From Nemania diffusa (Eukaryota > Ascomycota > Sordariomycetes > Xylariales > Xylariaceae): 64,000 nucleotides of DNA. The position numbers and the translations under genes are program-made. Positions within the stretch are counted from its first letter, which is position 1, and the number at the start of each line of letters is the position of its first letter. The stretch is from positions 3,916,501 to 3,980,500 of the forward strand of contig JBBPUQ010000008.1 in the NCBI GenBank assembly GCA_038501195.1, given 5' to 3'. The notes beneath the pieces were generated by a model. It was given only the letters and a program-made list of their open reading frames with translations. It made no database searches and was not told the origin of the DNA. Of this stretch, positions 1-11,554 are shown in pieces.

Positions 1-973
1 CCGTCACAAACTGCCCATCAGCAGTAATGACATCCAGTGACAACACTTGATCGGCTCCCATGCCATAAGTAGAGGCCAGCGCGGAATGTCCACCACCTGT
101 GATCCATCCTCCATATGCACCTACGGTATAGGGGCCAGCAACCAGGACTGTCATGTTATACTTCCCCATGTGGGCGAACAACTCCCAGCTCTCGAGTCCC
201 GCGCCAACACGTGCAGCCATGCCCTTATACTGGCCAATACTATACTGCGGCAGAAATTCGAATTGCTTCAGCCAGTGTGTCCAAATGCTTAGCGCACCGA
301 ACCCCGTGGAACGCCCAAAGAAGTCATGGCCCGTATTCCTATCATCATTTAGTACCAGATTCATCCTGAGACTGTATTACGTGGCGTAGTGTAATGGCTC
401 TCAGCTAATAACGTTTCTAACTTACTTGACAACCAGTCTTATATTCTTATTCCGAGCGAAGTTCACCGCAGCTTGGACCTGCTTCACCGTCGTTACATTA
501 ACGACGTAGCTGGGAAACCCGCCTTGCGTGCAGCTTAGGCCAGTAGTACTTGCTGAGGCGTAGCACGTGTCGCCCTCGGGCCACATGGTGAGGACCGTAA
601 GCGGATCATTGATATAGAAGCGCGAGGAGCTTGTGTTACGAAGCAGAAAGTTGCACTGATTAGCGTTCTGGAGAGGACCGCTGTAACAGACGGCAGCCGC
701 GGGGGTAGGTTTTAGGAGAGCACCGTTAAGAGTGCTGTTCAGCCGCGCCCAATCTGCTTCGAGAGGCCAGGCGGCCGTGCCTGGAGAGACCTTACATTCT
801 GGTCCGTCATACACGGGGCTCGCCGTGAGCCTGTTGCCAAAGGCGATAGCGGAGAAGTTGCCGATATCGTCTTCCTTGAGCACCGTCGCTTCGAAAGGAA
901 AATTGATAGAGTTAACTCTTGAGATGAAGGTTAGGGTGCTCACGAGTAGGGGAAGGCGCATAGTAGACAGCAT
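1..973 (-). CDS. FAD-linked oxidoreductase (BBE/PCMH type), secreted; truncated by window edge
   Basis: Partial gene on the minus strand with exon 1 at 973-426 and exon 2 at 338 down to base 1; it continues beyond the window. The intron (425-339) has a GTAAGT donor and a TAG acceptor and keeps the frame. The N-terminus is hydrophobic (MLSTMRLPLLVSTLTF), so the protein is probably secreted; a second ATG at 961 would also give a signal peptide. Exon 2 opens with K-N-T-G-H-D, the FAD-binding loop whose His carries 8-alpha-histidyl FAD in berberine-bridge-type oxidases. It then shows the second flavin loop GGWITGGGHS and a G-A-D stretch typical of the PCMH fold. The usual Cys of bicovalent members is replaced by Tyr (GAYGG), so a single covalent bond is inferred. 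The family oxidises sugars, alcohols or secondary metabolites; the substrate cannot be told. The substrate-binding and BBE C-terminal parts lie outside the window. Confidence 0.9.
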
Positions 974-2508
974 TGCAAGGTAAGTAGCGGACCGGGATCC
1001 TATGTTTTGTTAAGTCTACGACGTGACTATCTGTGCCGAAAATCATTTCCTCTCACACTCATATGCGCCGTCGTTGCTTTTGTATTTCCTAAACTTGAGG
1101 CTAGCCAGGTCTCATACATACCTAGGTACATGGCCCGACTTATCTCCAGGAACAACATGTCTTGCAGCTTTGACACGGGAACATAAACCACGGGTCTGTT
1201 CTCGGTCACATAATTACTGCCGGTAGAACTACTACAATAGGATCTCCTATCTTGGAAAACGAGATGGTTCTTCTAGCCCCACCGATATTGACTACATACT
1301 TCAGTCACCTGCATCTACAATAGCCAGCTACATACACATATCAAACTGACAACTTCATTCAGCAATAGGACTTCATGGCTGAAATAGTAAGGTGACATAT
1401 GAATGACTTAAGTGAGATTAGCCTAGCCTTGGTTCTATACTTAACGTGCTGACTAGTTAATTTAAAAGTGTTATCTTCCATGAGAGTTCTCGCCCTTGCG
1501 GATAGTCTAGAGCATATCGAGCCAGTCTAATTCTACAACCCCAAGAAGAGCGCGTCATATAGCCTTGAAACCGAAAAGAGAAAGTCTAAGGAAATATAGT
1601 TACTATTGTTTTTTTCTATTCGCCATATCCAATACATTCGCTCACTTACCACGGAGATGTAAGACCGTGACGGCATGAACCGAATCCACCGAAACCTGCA
1701 TACTCCATCCATCCGAGTAAGAACCCCCAACCCATGCTCATCTCCCATGGCAGGGGAAAGACGGGATATCGAGTCCTAGATGTGATCCTATAAGCAATTG
1801 GCTCCCGCGAACCATGCACCGGGACGCTTTGCAGCTCTTGGGAGTCGAGCCATTGCATCCCGCATGAGAGATGGATTACGAATAGAGTAACAACACATTA
1901 GGTAATCTCTGACAAGAGCACCAAAGCTGGGGTAAAGGTTGCAACTAGGGTTACATTTTCCCTCTTACGTCATCTGGTCAAGATACTCAGTTGATATCGC
2001 TAGGGCAGACTCTTGATTAAACCAGGGACATGATTGCTCATTTATTTTTTGTTGCATGCGAGCTGGAGATGCAATATCTATCTTACTTCCTGGGCTATTG
2101 AAGCACATCAATCCGCGGCGGGGTGAGATCACTATATGAGACAAAGATAGACTCATGTGATGTAACAGTATCGCAACTAGGTTTGCAGAAGGTAGCATTA
2201 TTGGCTCGGCATAGAATCGATAGGCGGGAAACATCCGTGTCTTCGGATCGCTTTCCAAAATGCCGGGATGCATGAGGGGCTCGTCTGGTCAGTCAGTCAT
2301 TAGACATCACAAACGAAAATAACATTCTAGTTTATTCCGTTTCGATTCGGGACAACTCGAGGTTTAGGCCGTGGGCATAAGCAAGATCGAGCAACCGGTC
2401 ACTGAAACATGTGTTTAGGGTCCGGATATACACAACATTAGCATCTCGTTAGAGCTAAGTGTATTTTTATCCAAACTCCTATTATAGAACGAAGACGCCA
2501 AAACAACC
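974..2508. other. Intergenic, no supported gene
   Basis: About 1.5 kb between the oxidase promoter and the 3' end of the histidine phosphatase. Short minus-strand reading frames at 1533-1858 and 1965-2273 show no recognisable motif, no good splice context and no family resemblance. The sequence is moderately AT-rich. It presumably contains the oxidase promoter immediately right of 973. Confidence 0.5.
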
Positions 2509-3759
2509 TTAAACCGCCGTCGGCGTAGCCGTAACAGTCGCAAGTGTAGAAGTTGCACTAGAACACACGCACCCCTGCCCCGAAATACTCGTGACCGGCG
2601 GCGCCAAGCACGTCGCCTCCGCCGTGAACGACACAATCGTCGTCGTGGGCGTGGCCGCCTCAACCCTGCTCGCCTTCACCAGCACCGGGATCGCCTGCCC
2701 CGTCGACAGGCTGAACGCGCGGTGGCCCAGCACGCTCAGGCTGACGGAGATCTGCCCCGAGTGCGTCGTGAGGCTGACCCACGTGCTGTCGTCGTGCGCG
2801 AAGATGTCGTCGAGCACGATCTTCGTCCGCCGGCGCTGCGCGTCGGCCGTCTCGCCCTCATCCTCGCCGCCCCTCCACAGCTCGTCCGTCTCCGTGAAGC
2901 CGTCCTCGAACTTGAAGGCCGGCAGCAGCGCCTTGATGGCCGTCTTGCTGGAGCGCTCGTCGCACGTGCGGATCGAGATGCCCTCGCGCAGCAGCTCCTT
3001 GACGGTGGGGGTGAAGGGGCGGGTCTTGGGCAGCGCGAGGCCGCCGAATGTCAGGTTTGCTGTCGTCGCGGAGCGTAGGAGCGGCGAGCTGTAGTACGTC
3101 TGTGGCGCGGGGATCTTCTCCACTGCCAGCGCCTGCTTCCAGAAGTTGTTTGCCTTGGTGCATTGTGCTAGTCCGGCTGCTGTGAGCCGTGCGTCGCGCC
3201 AGACTACGGTACCGTTTCCGTCTAGGGGACCCCAGTAACACTACATGGCTTCTTAGTACCATGCCACCACTAGACGTGAATTACTACCGGGAGAGCAAAC
3301 AACTTACGTTCCACGCAGGAGTTCCGTAGAAAGTCTCGGCGGCGTTATGATAGCCCTCGCCGTGACGTGCCATGAACAGGACCTTATATTGCGTGTCCTT
3401 GTCGGCGTTTGAGTTTAGGGTGTTCACGTAATACTCGAAACGCTGCCATTGCGTCTTCTTCCCGTACCGGTCGAACTCCCTATCAGTGGGATATGACCTA
3501 TTGAGGAGGCCGTAGTTCACCGTAGTCTAGAGTCTCATTAGCATCTTGTTGCCGTGCGAATAGGAAATAGATGTCACACATAATCGAAGGTCTTAGGATC
3601 TGTAGCTGCGTCATCCTGTAAGAAAAACCCGCTGATAGTCGTGTAATTGATGGTCGAGTGATGCACGGAAGCCTGGTTACTTTTGCCTGACTTTTGCCAG
3701 TCCCAGGCGAGCGAGGTCGCGCTGAGTGAAAGCAAGGTGAGGATTGATGTTGCGAGCAT
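2509..3759 (-). CDS. Secreted histidine phosphatase (phosphoglycerate mutase-like)
   Basis: Three exons on the minus strand: 3759-3580, 3526-3308 and 3240-2509, giving 376 residues. The introns have GTGTGA and GTAAGT donors and TAG acceptors and join the frame exactly. The protein begins with a hydrophobic signal peptide (MLATSILTLLSLSATSLA). The RHG phosphohistidine motif is at R114-H115-G116 (ARHGEGYHN), followed by the family stretch GTPAWNCYW across the second intron. The second histidine lies in T-T-H-S-G-Q-I near residue 287. This is the branch-1 histidine phosphatase fold; fungal secreted members are usually annotated as phosphoglycerate mutase family proteins, but the natural substrate is unknown. 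The C-terminus is rich in Thr, Ser and Val, a possible O-glycosylated tail. Most of exon 3 has strikingly GC-rich third positions compared with exons 1 and 2. Confidence 0.88.
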
Positions 3760-4489
3760 CGTGATGTATTAAGTAAGATATTAGAATTAACCCGTGTAGG
3801 GAAGGAGCTATAACAGAGAAGATTATTAATATTTTTTCCCCTACCGTGATATTTGTAAGGGAGCACATGCGTATATATATTCTACGAAGGTAAGCTATCT
3901 TACCATTGCTTAAAAACTTCCTCCTTGTAGATGATGATCACGTTGGGCTAGGACAAACCAACTCAACTAGCAACCAGAAAACGCGTCACTTTAGACCTAG
4001 CTACCACGAGCCAGATAATTTTGACAATAACACGTGGTAGCCGTCCGATATGTAGAACTGCACTGAAGCATCAACATGGCGCCTCGATTGCGGGCGAGAT
4101 TCCAAGTGAGGTAAAGTCGAGTGGGCGGGTGGGGGATAATTACCGAGGCTTGGCAGGGAATAGAACATTGCCAATTGACCAATGGATCAGCAACGTGGAA
4201 CAACCAACTTCCAGAATAGCTATCGCAAGTGCGAAAGGTTAGACTTTGAACCTAGATATAAGTCTAGTGATAATCACTTTGTGCTGGGTCGAGAATCATG
4301 CCTTGCAAAATTGTTCATGCGAGATCTTATCAATCTTAACGACAGCTCCAGAATTATCATTAATCCTTATTTTCGGATGACTATGCTTATTTAGAGAATT
4401 AACGCCCAGGTATCATTTCCTGATTATCGCAAAGTCACAATCAAACCTAATTCCTCTCAGCAATTATCACAGCAAGTAGGTAGACCAAC
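3760..4489. other. Intergenic
   Basis: Spacer between the start of the phosphatase and the stop of the transporter, both on the minus strand. It holds the phosphatase promoter on its left and the transporter 3' region on its right. No coding signal was seen. Confidence 0.5.
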
Positions 4490-7400
4490 TTACCCTTGCT
4501 CCCCAACGACTATTTTGGTATACTTCTCCAGCTGCTTAACCTGTTCTACGCAGCCCGTCAAGCTGTCGTTGAATGAGTAGCTATATATTTTCTCCAGCAT
4601 CGTCTCTCGCCGCTTCTCCTCGCTGTAATACCCCTCACTAGCAGCGTGGTCCGTTTCAAGCTCAAACATCCGATCTAGTAAACGCTTCCTAGCGACAGCA
4701 GTGTTCGGCAGATATTTCTAAAAGTATATGGTTAATCATACTAGGAAGGGAGAGTTAGGGATCAAGAACGCACTGGTACCGGCCTGTTAGCACGCAGTGC
4801 TCCGGCCAAAATATACAGATTAGTCAGGACGGTTGCAATCTCGTCGCGCCTATAACTGAGAAGATCCATAGTTGCCTCGGAATCATCCCGAATAGAGTGC
4901 GGATGATAGAACAGAGAAGATTGTCTGACTGTCACAAGGTGGTCGAAGAACTGCTCACAGGCGCTATGTATGGTACAGGGGTCAGTAACTGTCGCCTATG
5001 ATAAAAAGTTTGAGCCGTTTAGAACTTTGCAAGAGTAGTAGGAAAAGAAGACCAAGGCAAGGAAAGTATCCCCTTTAAGGCATGTCATGAAGAGGGGTTA
5101 GAAACTCGAAAATGCTAACCTGATGAGCGCTGAGTATGGTAAGGGATCGAAAGCAGCTCGTAAGCGGATTTCATGTCGCGTCAAGCCCTATGAAAGTTAA
5201 CACTCAATGCTCATCTCCTATCGAACCTAGGGTTCTCTACTAGTAGTTGCCTAAGTCTAACGAATCCTTCTCGCAACAATCCCTCAAGAGTTTCTGAAGC
5301 TTCAACGTCCTGTTTCGTGGGCGCATCTCCCTCTTCATAGTAAACATATCGCGATATTATACCTACCGTATGCAGTTAGACATAGAGACGTTCAGAGATG
5401 TGACAAAGGTTACTTACTCCTGTAGACTATGCTGCAATCAAAAATCATCGATGCTAGTCCTTTGCGAAGGTCATGACGAGCGACAAACGGCCAAAGAACC
5501 CAGTTTACTATGACTGACGCAACGACTCCGAAGACCATTATGGCCCCCGTGATCGCTGCAGCCTTTGTTACCGATGGTATGCCTTCTCCAGCTGCCTCTG
5601 ATGGGGATGCATCTAGTAGGGATGTATCTGACATTGATACCTCTGCTAAGGATATGACTGTAAAAGAAATGCAGCCAACCAGTCCCGACCTCTGTAATGT
5701 TCTTAGTCGTAGTTGCTAAGCATGTAATTTGGAGTTTGCTTACTGGATGTGTACTTTGAGTATACCTATACATCATAGGGAGCATCTAGCAAAATAAGTA
5801 AGCCGTTTTGACATAGAAAAATAAACAGATATAAACCTCGAACTATTACGTACGTATATAGCAGCAAATACTGCCATAATATATGGGTTTCCATCCTTAG
5901 CCGCATATGCTAGACCGGCCCACAGAGAGCCGAGCACTGCACAGAATACTCTAGTAAATAAATCTTGCACGTTCCCGCCGGTACTAGAAATACTCGCGTT
6001 AGTGTTGATGCCACGTGAAGTGGTCAAGATCTTACCGTGGACCCATTATCAACCAACCCATCACGACACCCCACCATCCCTCATAGCGATCCCACCATAA
6101 ATGGCTATTTGTCAAGTACGCGGGCAGCGCAAGTAGGGAGGTAACTAGAGCTGTCTTGAGCCCAAAACGAGTCTCAAACCCTTGCATTCGATGAAGAAGG
6201 GTCCAGATTTGTTGGCGGAAGAGTGCTTCTCTAGACTTAGAGCTGGTGCTGAAATCGTCGGCTGTCATCGTGTCTATGGAAGCATCACGCTCTTCAGAAG
6301 GTGGGGCCTCTTTTTGTGAAATTGGATGAAAGTCGCGAGACTTGATTTTTTTGATAAGTTTGGCGATATCGTTGAAACTCTGGAAATATGAACCTACTAG
6401 TGTCAGTAGGTTGAAAGCTGATTACAATTAGTCGCATCTTACCAGCTGTAACACCCCCTCTATCATGACGAACCTGAGCGTTAGTTCGATGAATGGCTTT
6501 CTGTAATGGATAGTTAGGTAAGTGAAAGCGTGGGTATGTTGGCTGTCTTTGGCGTAGCTCGTCTATTCTAGCCACAAGAACTTCAATCGAGCTAGCCGCT
6601 TGGTGGACTGGACGGCAGAAGGCAAATATTCTGAGGACATCGGGGAGTCTAGTATAGGTATGTGATAGCCTATTGCTAGTTAGTACTTGCTCTTGTCTAC
6701 TATTGAACACCGCGATGTGATCTTGTAGGTTGAGTAAAGCACTATGAACGTCGTTCGATACGGTATATGGAGGTCCTAGATAGCGCCGATGTCCACACAT
6801 ATCCATTAAAGCGGCGTCACAGCTTTTTAAACAAAACTTCATCGATTGCAATAGGTTCTTGGTAGGTGTCGCTAAACTCTCAGTGACGAACTCTACGATC
6901 TCCTCACTATCGACCTGGGCATCGAGTCCTGGGACATTATCCATCTCGATAACGAATTCAGGAAACTCTTGTAGAGATGGGCTATCTCGACTAGGCACAT
7001 CCCATGTTGGAGGTTCGAACAGTCTAGTTTCTGACTTTAGGCTCACTACAGCATTCATGGTTAATAATCCCATCTAAGCATGATGTGTGTGTGTATAGGA
7101 AGCGTGTCAATCTCTCAAATATGACTACCGCGGAGCCAAGTATTGGTACTCCTTAAAGCTAGAGAAGAACGTAGTCACATGGAACACTTACAAAGTGCGC
7201 GAATCACAGCCTGGACTGAGTTGCGAAGCATTAAAGCATCCTCTGGGCTCAGGGCAGTGATAGAGAAGTCGATTGCTAAGTCTCTGTGGACCTGAGACAT
7301 GCTCACAAATGCTTGGGCCAGTCGCCTCCGCGTTCTTACAGAATCTTGGAAGGGTGGAATGCCATCCTAGATAGTTTAGCATGGTGTTGCCCTGAGAAAG

Positions 7401-8421
7401 GGCATCTAAAGCTTACCAGCATGATATCAAAAATTTGATGAATACCTACGGCTAGAGGACGAGATCCAGCGTCGGGAGCCACAACAATACATACCACTAG
7501 CGAAATAGCTTGTCCAATAAGCCAGGGAATGCCATAGGCTAGGAGTTTTATCCAGGAGACTTCAGTACCGGGTATTTCAGCTAAGCATGTATAAGAAATG
7601 GCAATACCAGCGCACATAACAAGCTGATATGTGCGAATGTAGTAAGAACGAAGACATGCAATAATAAACATGTGTATGAAGAGAAAAAGTGCTAGGATGC
7701 CGCCGAAGCCGACTCGCGCGGTAGCTGTGGTAGTAGAAACCCATAACCCAAAGGCGCCCCAGCCAAGTCCCGCCGCGGTACCAAGGATAGTCAGCACCGT
7801 TCCATCGACTTGAGCGCCGAGTGTCCGTCCTGGGTGGTTAATGATGGCAGATATGGCCATGATATAAGCATAGCGACCAAGTCTCTCTCGCACGGCAGGA
7901 ATAAGACATAGGATATAGGCGACGAAGAAGCCGAGGGACGACTTTAACAACTTAATTCCTGATCTCGTGGTGATAACTCGGCAAATGACACTCCAGGCCT
8001 CATGAAATTGCCTCGGAAAGAATTGTGTCAAGGAAAGGGGGTCCTTTTTGCGAAACGCTATTGGCAGAGTCTTCTCAGCATGCTCTTTGAGAGCCTGGAT
8101 GTCGGCATCCTCGGGAGGAAGAAAGACAGCGTCAAAAAATCCGTCTCGTATTTCGGTGACACCATGCGTCTTCTCAATGAAGCTCTTTTCATCTGAGGTT
8201 AAAGCTGGGGCCCGGGCAATCGGTACGGGTGGCTCATCTGAACGCTGCGTGTCAAAAATCCTGTCCAAAGAACCTACAGAATCAGAGCGAGCCTCGCGCT
8301 TCTCTCCCGGCTGACTTCGACGTTGAATAGAGCGTGAAAATCTCCTTATCCGATTCACCGTAGCGACTCCTATACTATCGACGCGGTTGGGCCTAGACGA
8401 GTCACCTTGATGAGACTCCAT
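4490..8421 (-). CDS. ArAE_2 / DUF2421 multi-spanning membrane transporter (brefeldin A sensitivity-related)
   Basis: Eleven exons on the minus strand: 8421-7417, 7366-7192, 7045-6443, 6393-6036, 5983-5854, 5785-5744, 5691-5418, 5362-5241, 5187-5120, 4963-4774 and 4717-4490. They yield 1,064 residues, the usual family size. Every junction keeps the frame with GT-AG borders. The layout is a cytosolic N-terminus, a first hydrophobic block (residues about 170-310, several membrane helices), a long soluble stretch in exons 2-4, a second hydrophobic block in exons 4-7 (EGWWGVVMGWLIMGPR to VIVNWVLWPFVARHDLRK), then the soluble DUF2421 tail with LTRHEIRLRAAFDPLPYSALI and FFDHLVTVRQSSLFYHP. The fold resembles bacterial fusaric-acid/aromatic-acid exporters (ArAE), so efflux of organic or aromatic acids is inferred, not shown. 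Exon 6 is only 42 bases. The stop codon at 4490 overlaps a perfect GTAAGT donor; I take the stop because the tail ends VVGEQG as in relatives. Confidence 0.9.
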
Positions 8422-9569
8422 GATGAGCGATCCTTATCAGTTCTAAGAATCTGAACAGGAAGCTGTAGTGATCTGGGCGTCCCGTAACATATCAGAATAA
8501 AATTAAAGATACTGGCTTGGTTAAATTCCCCGTTTTAAGCAAAAGTCTCCCTTGATATGAGTAATCTAACCTGTATACAGCGTATGGTGAAGAGTTTGGA
8601 ATTATACGCATGAGCAGGAAGAGAAACCGCTGTTACGACATTTCATGCCAGAAAAATGGGGTTCAGTTCATTACCGTATTAGACACAGTTCAGCTGATTG
8701 ACTGTATCTAGCTAAATCCTCAAATGTCAATAGTGCCTCCTAAAAGAGGTTGTTTACTCAGTGATCGGTGCGTGTAACTAAGTTGGGTGGGACGTCATAT
8801 TGCAGCTTCAATCACGCTGCTAGAGTTGTATGCAGGTGATGCTACCTACCTAGGCACCTAACTGCATATGTGTGCTCCCGGTTTGTACGCTTGTGTGCAT
8901 ACTCTCTACTATTGCATGTACGGTATACGGACATAACACCGAATGAACATTTTTATGCATTTGAACCCTTCCATATTCCTTTTCAAAAGGATTGTTTTAA
9001 TTTAATATTTATAAGTCATTAACGACTGGGGGCTTTTAATATATGCTTACTATTAAATAACTACGAATAAATAGGTTACAGTATCCAAGCCACTCTGCAA
9101 GGGTTTGATGAGAATGGAACATATTAAGATAAAGGGTGCGCGTCCTGAGCCCGAATCATGCATGTTTAGAAAGTTACAGCGCCTAATGAAGCCCGATGAA
9201 ATTCGTAATTACATGGTAGGTACCTTACCCCGCCGGCACCTCAGATGTTTTATTATTGGGGAGTGGAGATTTTTACCAACTGCCCCTCCAGCTAGCATCC
9301 TCTGGAATCTACCTGACCAGGTACCTAAAGTATAGTACACTATATGACGAAGGAGCGGGTATCGGACAGGTCTCTATCTAGTGGTCCCAGCCCACCACCA
9401 GTTAGTTAAGCCATACTAGAAAGATCCCATCCCACCCTTCAACAGCCTCACTTTCTTTGGCGTTGCCAACCACTTGCAAAAACCACCTCACTACAGCAAC
9501 TTCTGCCCCTTCACCGCCAGTTTTTGGTGTCACCCGCAAAACAACACTCCGTGCTCGAACTCAGTCAAC
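8422..9569. promoter_or_regulatory. Divergent spacer between transporter and NTF2
   Basis: About 1.15 kb containing the promoters of two divergent genes. It has a CTACCTACCTAGG word near 8842-8854 and an AT-rich central part around 8990-9070. No gene was recognised. The pyrimidine-rich segment from about 9420 to 9569 is the likely NTF2 core promoter and leader. Confidence 0.45.
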
Positions 9570-10329
9570 ATGGATAGTAAGTCCGCCTCGCTGCGTCTAA
9601 CCCCGTCCGCTCTGGTATACTAACGCGCGCGATAGGCCTCGCGCCCGAGGAGATTGCGGGTATGTCTCCCAACTTGGTCCCCGGCAGAGAACCTCGCGAA
9701 CCTCTCGTGCCACTGCCCTCTGAGCATCACTGACCGATTTTACCACAGCCCAGTTTGCGGCCAAGTACTATGCCGACTTCCAGACGGACCGCAAAGCTTT
9801 CGTCGAGTATTTCTACGTATGCGCCCCGCCTTCTCGGAAGCCTCTGGGCAAGCCGCGCAAGCCTCTGCCCAAAGCTCCGGGGTAGACATATCGACCGTCC
9901 CTGCTAACCGCCCTCCAGCGAGAACACTCGGTCCTGACCTTCGAGTCTAACACGCTCCAAGGAGTCCAGGCTATTGGACAGAAGTGGACAGTGAGACGCC
10001 ACCGCAATACGCATGGTTAGGGAGAAAACGCCATGCTAACGTGAAGTGCAGGAGGAGTTCCTGAAGACCGCAAAACACCAGGTCACTACCACCAATGCCC
10101 AGAGGGTCCCCGGCGGTTTCGTTATCGTTCTTGTCACCGGCCTCCTCCAGGTAAGCCACCCAGCTCGTTTCTGAGGGCGCGTGTTTGTGGTTCGGTTTCG
10201 CGTACTAACCACATTGTCTAGCTCACCGAAAGCGACGCGCCCATGAACTTCACCCAGTCCTTCCTTATCTCCATGGACGAGAAGGGAGTCTTCTGCAACA
10301 ATGATCTCTTCAAGCTCGTCTACGGTTAA
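9570..10329 (+). CDS. NTF2: Nuclear transport factor 2 (NTF2)
   Basis: Six exons: 9570-9576, 9636-9659, 9749-9816, 9919-9990, 10052-10150 and 10222-10329, giving 125 residues, the standard NTF2 length. The first exon is only 7 bases (ATG GAT A) and the second 24. The joined protein starts MDSLAPEEIAAQFAAKYY and contains FVEYFYREHSVLTFE, LQGVQAIGQKWT, FVIVLVTGLLQL and NFTQSFLISMDEKG, then NNDLFKLVYG at the end, all matching the single-domain NTF2 cone fold. Known role: it binds RanGDP and FxFG nucleoporins and returns Ran to the nucleus. None of the exons is long enough to appear as a clear open frame, so automatic ORF calling misses it. Confidence 0.96.
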
Positions 10330-11554
10330 ATTCAACGTTCTTATTATCTCGAGGGGGAAAATGATTTGATGGATTGGGACACCGAGGCAGGGGCGCTTGC
10401 GGCATACGAACATATCTTTACTACGTAGACTGCATGAGATAGTTGGCCGACTTGGGCGGTTGACATCTCGGGAATGATACGGGGGGATAGTTGTCTAGAT
10501 CGAGCAAAATAGCGAAGATTTGAATCAACACAGCACTACCTGTGTTTTCTACTCGTCAAAAGAACAGACTGCATCACCTGGAAGTATCTATGAGAGAAAC
10601 CTCGTCTTCTACGTATTCACCATCCGGGGTATGACGCTCAATATTAATACATAACTTAAACACCAGCCTTCTTACTCCCTTAAATCCCCAAGAGACTTCT
10701 TAACTACAGTCAGCTTGTTAAACTACTCCGGTTGTGTGGTTCAAACCCCATCCCGAAATAAAGCAAACGTTTCGGGTCCTTCCGAGAGACTTATCTAACA
10801 AACCATAACCTCGGCTCTCAAACCAAGGTAGGTAGCGTTTGCTTTACAACCATTATCCGCGGCGTTAAAATTCGACGCGTAATCTTATTCACGCATATTC
10901 TTGGCGCAGTTCTATGCAACAGTCTCTATTACTATTTTGATGATAACCTACAATATGAGCTACGCCGTGGAGTAAACCGAATAAACCGTAGTTGGTGACA
11001 CTCATCACACAACTCCTTCATATCAAACCTACGCTCCAGTTCCTCATCACAAGCAATACAGTCTCATCTTTAGCGACAACGAAGGCATTTGCACTACCCA
11101 TCGCGCAACCCAGCAATCACAACGAACTAACGTGTGCCTATATCGTAGTCTATAGCACTACGTGGGGAAATGGCAAGTTAGAATGGCGAATTTGGACTCG
11201 ATAAGTTGCCTTTGGTTTATGTAGAGATTCCCTGCCTTTTAGGATAAGTGGTATTAACCACGGCTTGGTTATGGTCTTGGTTTCTACCATATACCCCGAT
11301 TGATAAATTTGTCATGAGATTGCCTCACAATCCCTTAAAACTAACTGAGCATCATCCCCGTGGATCGCGAAACAGGGTGTTTGCAATGCTTCATTCATAA
11401 GTCATTTGCTCGTAGTTAATAGCTCGTTAATTCTGTGACCTCATCCCGTTAAACCCCACCATCTTAAGACGCACGATAATTCTATGAGTAACGGTCGATA
11501 TGAGGGCCAAAGTCCAAGAATACCCAGTAAACAATCAATTAGCTAAGAGTGAGC
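10330..11554. other. Convergent 3' spacer between NTF2 and HECT ligase
   Basis: About 1.2 kb between two converging genes, so it should contain both 3' UTRs. A B-box-like GGTTCAAACCCC near 10738 lacks a tRNA context. Nothing else was supported. Confidence 0.5.

Noticed and set aside
1965..2273. 102-codon minus-strand frame as a gene
   Set aside because: No recognisable family, no neighbouring exon that joins in frame.
2591..3094. Plus-strand frame of 167 codons
   Set aside because: Antisense to the phosphatase exon 3, which carries the family motifs.
1..8421. A secondary-metabolite gene cluster on the left
   Set aside because: An oxidase and a transporter are present but no backbone enzyme or pathway regulator is nearby.
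10735..10760. B-box-like GGTTCAAACCCC as a tRNA
   Set aside because: The T-arm does not pair, no A-box lies at the right distance, and no acceptor stem is formed.
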